DNA of 5,786 bases from Alphaproteobacteria bacterium (GTDB lineage Bacteria; Pseudomonadota; Alphaproteobacteria; Micropepsales; Micropepsaceae): the NCBI GenBank assembly GCA_947373775.1, contig CANBZE010000143.1, positions 1-5,786 of the forward strand. The letters are read 5' to 3'. Under the pieces are notes generated by a model. That model ran no database searches and had not been told where the DNA came from. It saw nothing but the letters and a program-made list of their open reading frames with translations. Positions 5,728 through 5,786 of the stretch are shown piece by piece (position 1 is the stretch's first letter; the number at the start of each line of letters is the position of its first letter). The position numbers were made by a program, and so were the translations under genes.

Positions 5728-5786
5728 ATGCGCGTTTATTATGATCGGGATGCCGATCTCAATCTGATCAAGAACAAGAAGGTCGC
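5728..5786 (+). CDS. ilvC: Ketol-acid reductoisomerase, N-terminal fragment cut by the window end
   Basis: The first 19 codons read MRVYYDRDADLNLIKNKKV, the characteristic N-terminus of class I ketol-acid reductoisomerase just before its Rossmann NADPH-binding loop. The enzyme isomerises and reduces acetohydroxyacids, the second step after IlvBN. The start is fixed by an AGGAG Shine-Dalgarno at 5716-5720, 7 nt before the ATG. The 35-nt gap after ilvN contains no hairpin terminator, so ilvC is most likely the third gene of the same operon. The rest of the gene lies beyond the window. Confidence 0.93.
   Translation, partial: MRVYYDRDADLNLIKNKKV

Overview
This window is GC-rich chromosomal DNA with the layout of an alphaproteobacterial housekeeping locus. 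It carries a Do-family protease, a small dimeric alpha/beta-barrel protein, serB on the minus strand, miaA, and an ilvB-ilvN-ilvC branched-chain amino acid operon. The order serB/miaA/ilv and the TTGACG-type -35 element suit an alphaproteobacterium. I cannot place it to genus from sequence alone.

Bases 1-1067 hold the C-terminal two thirds or so of a two-PDZ DegP/HtrA periplasmic protease, cut by the window edge. An 11-nt gap and a good Shine-Dalgarno separate it from a 104-aa protein (1079-1393) with the look of an antibiotic-biosynthesis-monooxygenase/EthD-like fold. That gene runs tail-to-tail into serB (phosphoserine phosphatase, minus strand) with a 14-bp overlap of the two coding ends. 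serB and miaA (tRNA dimethylallyltransferase) are divergent and their start codons are only about 3-36 bp apart, so each promoter must lie inside or at the edge of the other gene.

The 190-bp gap between miaA and ilvB is the most informative part of the window. It holds a TTGACG-N17-TAGGTT promoter, then almost immediately a 15-codon leader peptide (MMNLLVLIRPLAHRS) with six Leu/Val/Ile residues. A long hairpin overlaps the leader's stop codon. A classic 8-bp GC-rich terminator hairpin with a T-rich tail ends before ilvB. This is a transcription attenuator of the ribosome-stalling type for branched-chain amino acid biosynthesis. A segment that can pair with the 5' arm of the terminator supplies a plausible antiterminator. 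The promoter position predicts an almost leaderless leader-peptide mRNA.

Downstream, ilvB (acetohydroxyacid synthase large subunit), ilvN (its regulatory small subunit, 1 nt after the ilvB stop) and ilvC (ketol-acid reductoisomerase, only its first 19 codons visible) form one operon for the first two steps of valine, leucine and isoleucine synthesis. SerB supplies serine. MiaA modifies tRNAs that read UNN codons, including the UUG Leu codon present in the ilv leader peptide.

No mobile element, CRISPR array, RNA gene or clearly foreign segment was seen. The novelty is regulatory (the attenuator and its arrangement), plus two conservative active-site substitutions: DMEST in SerB and GEAS in IlvB.
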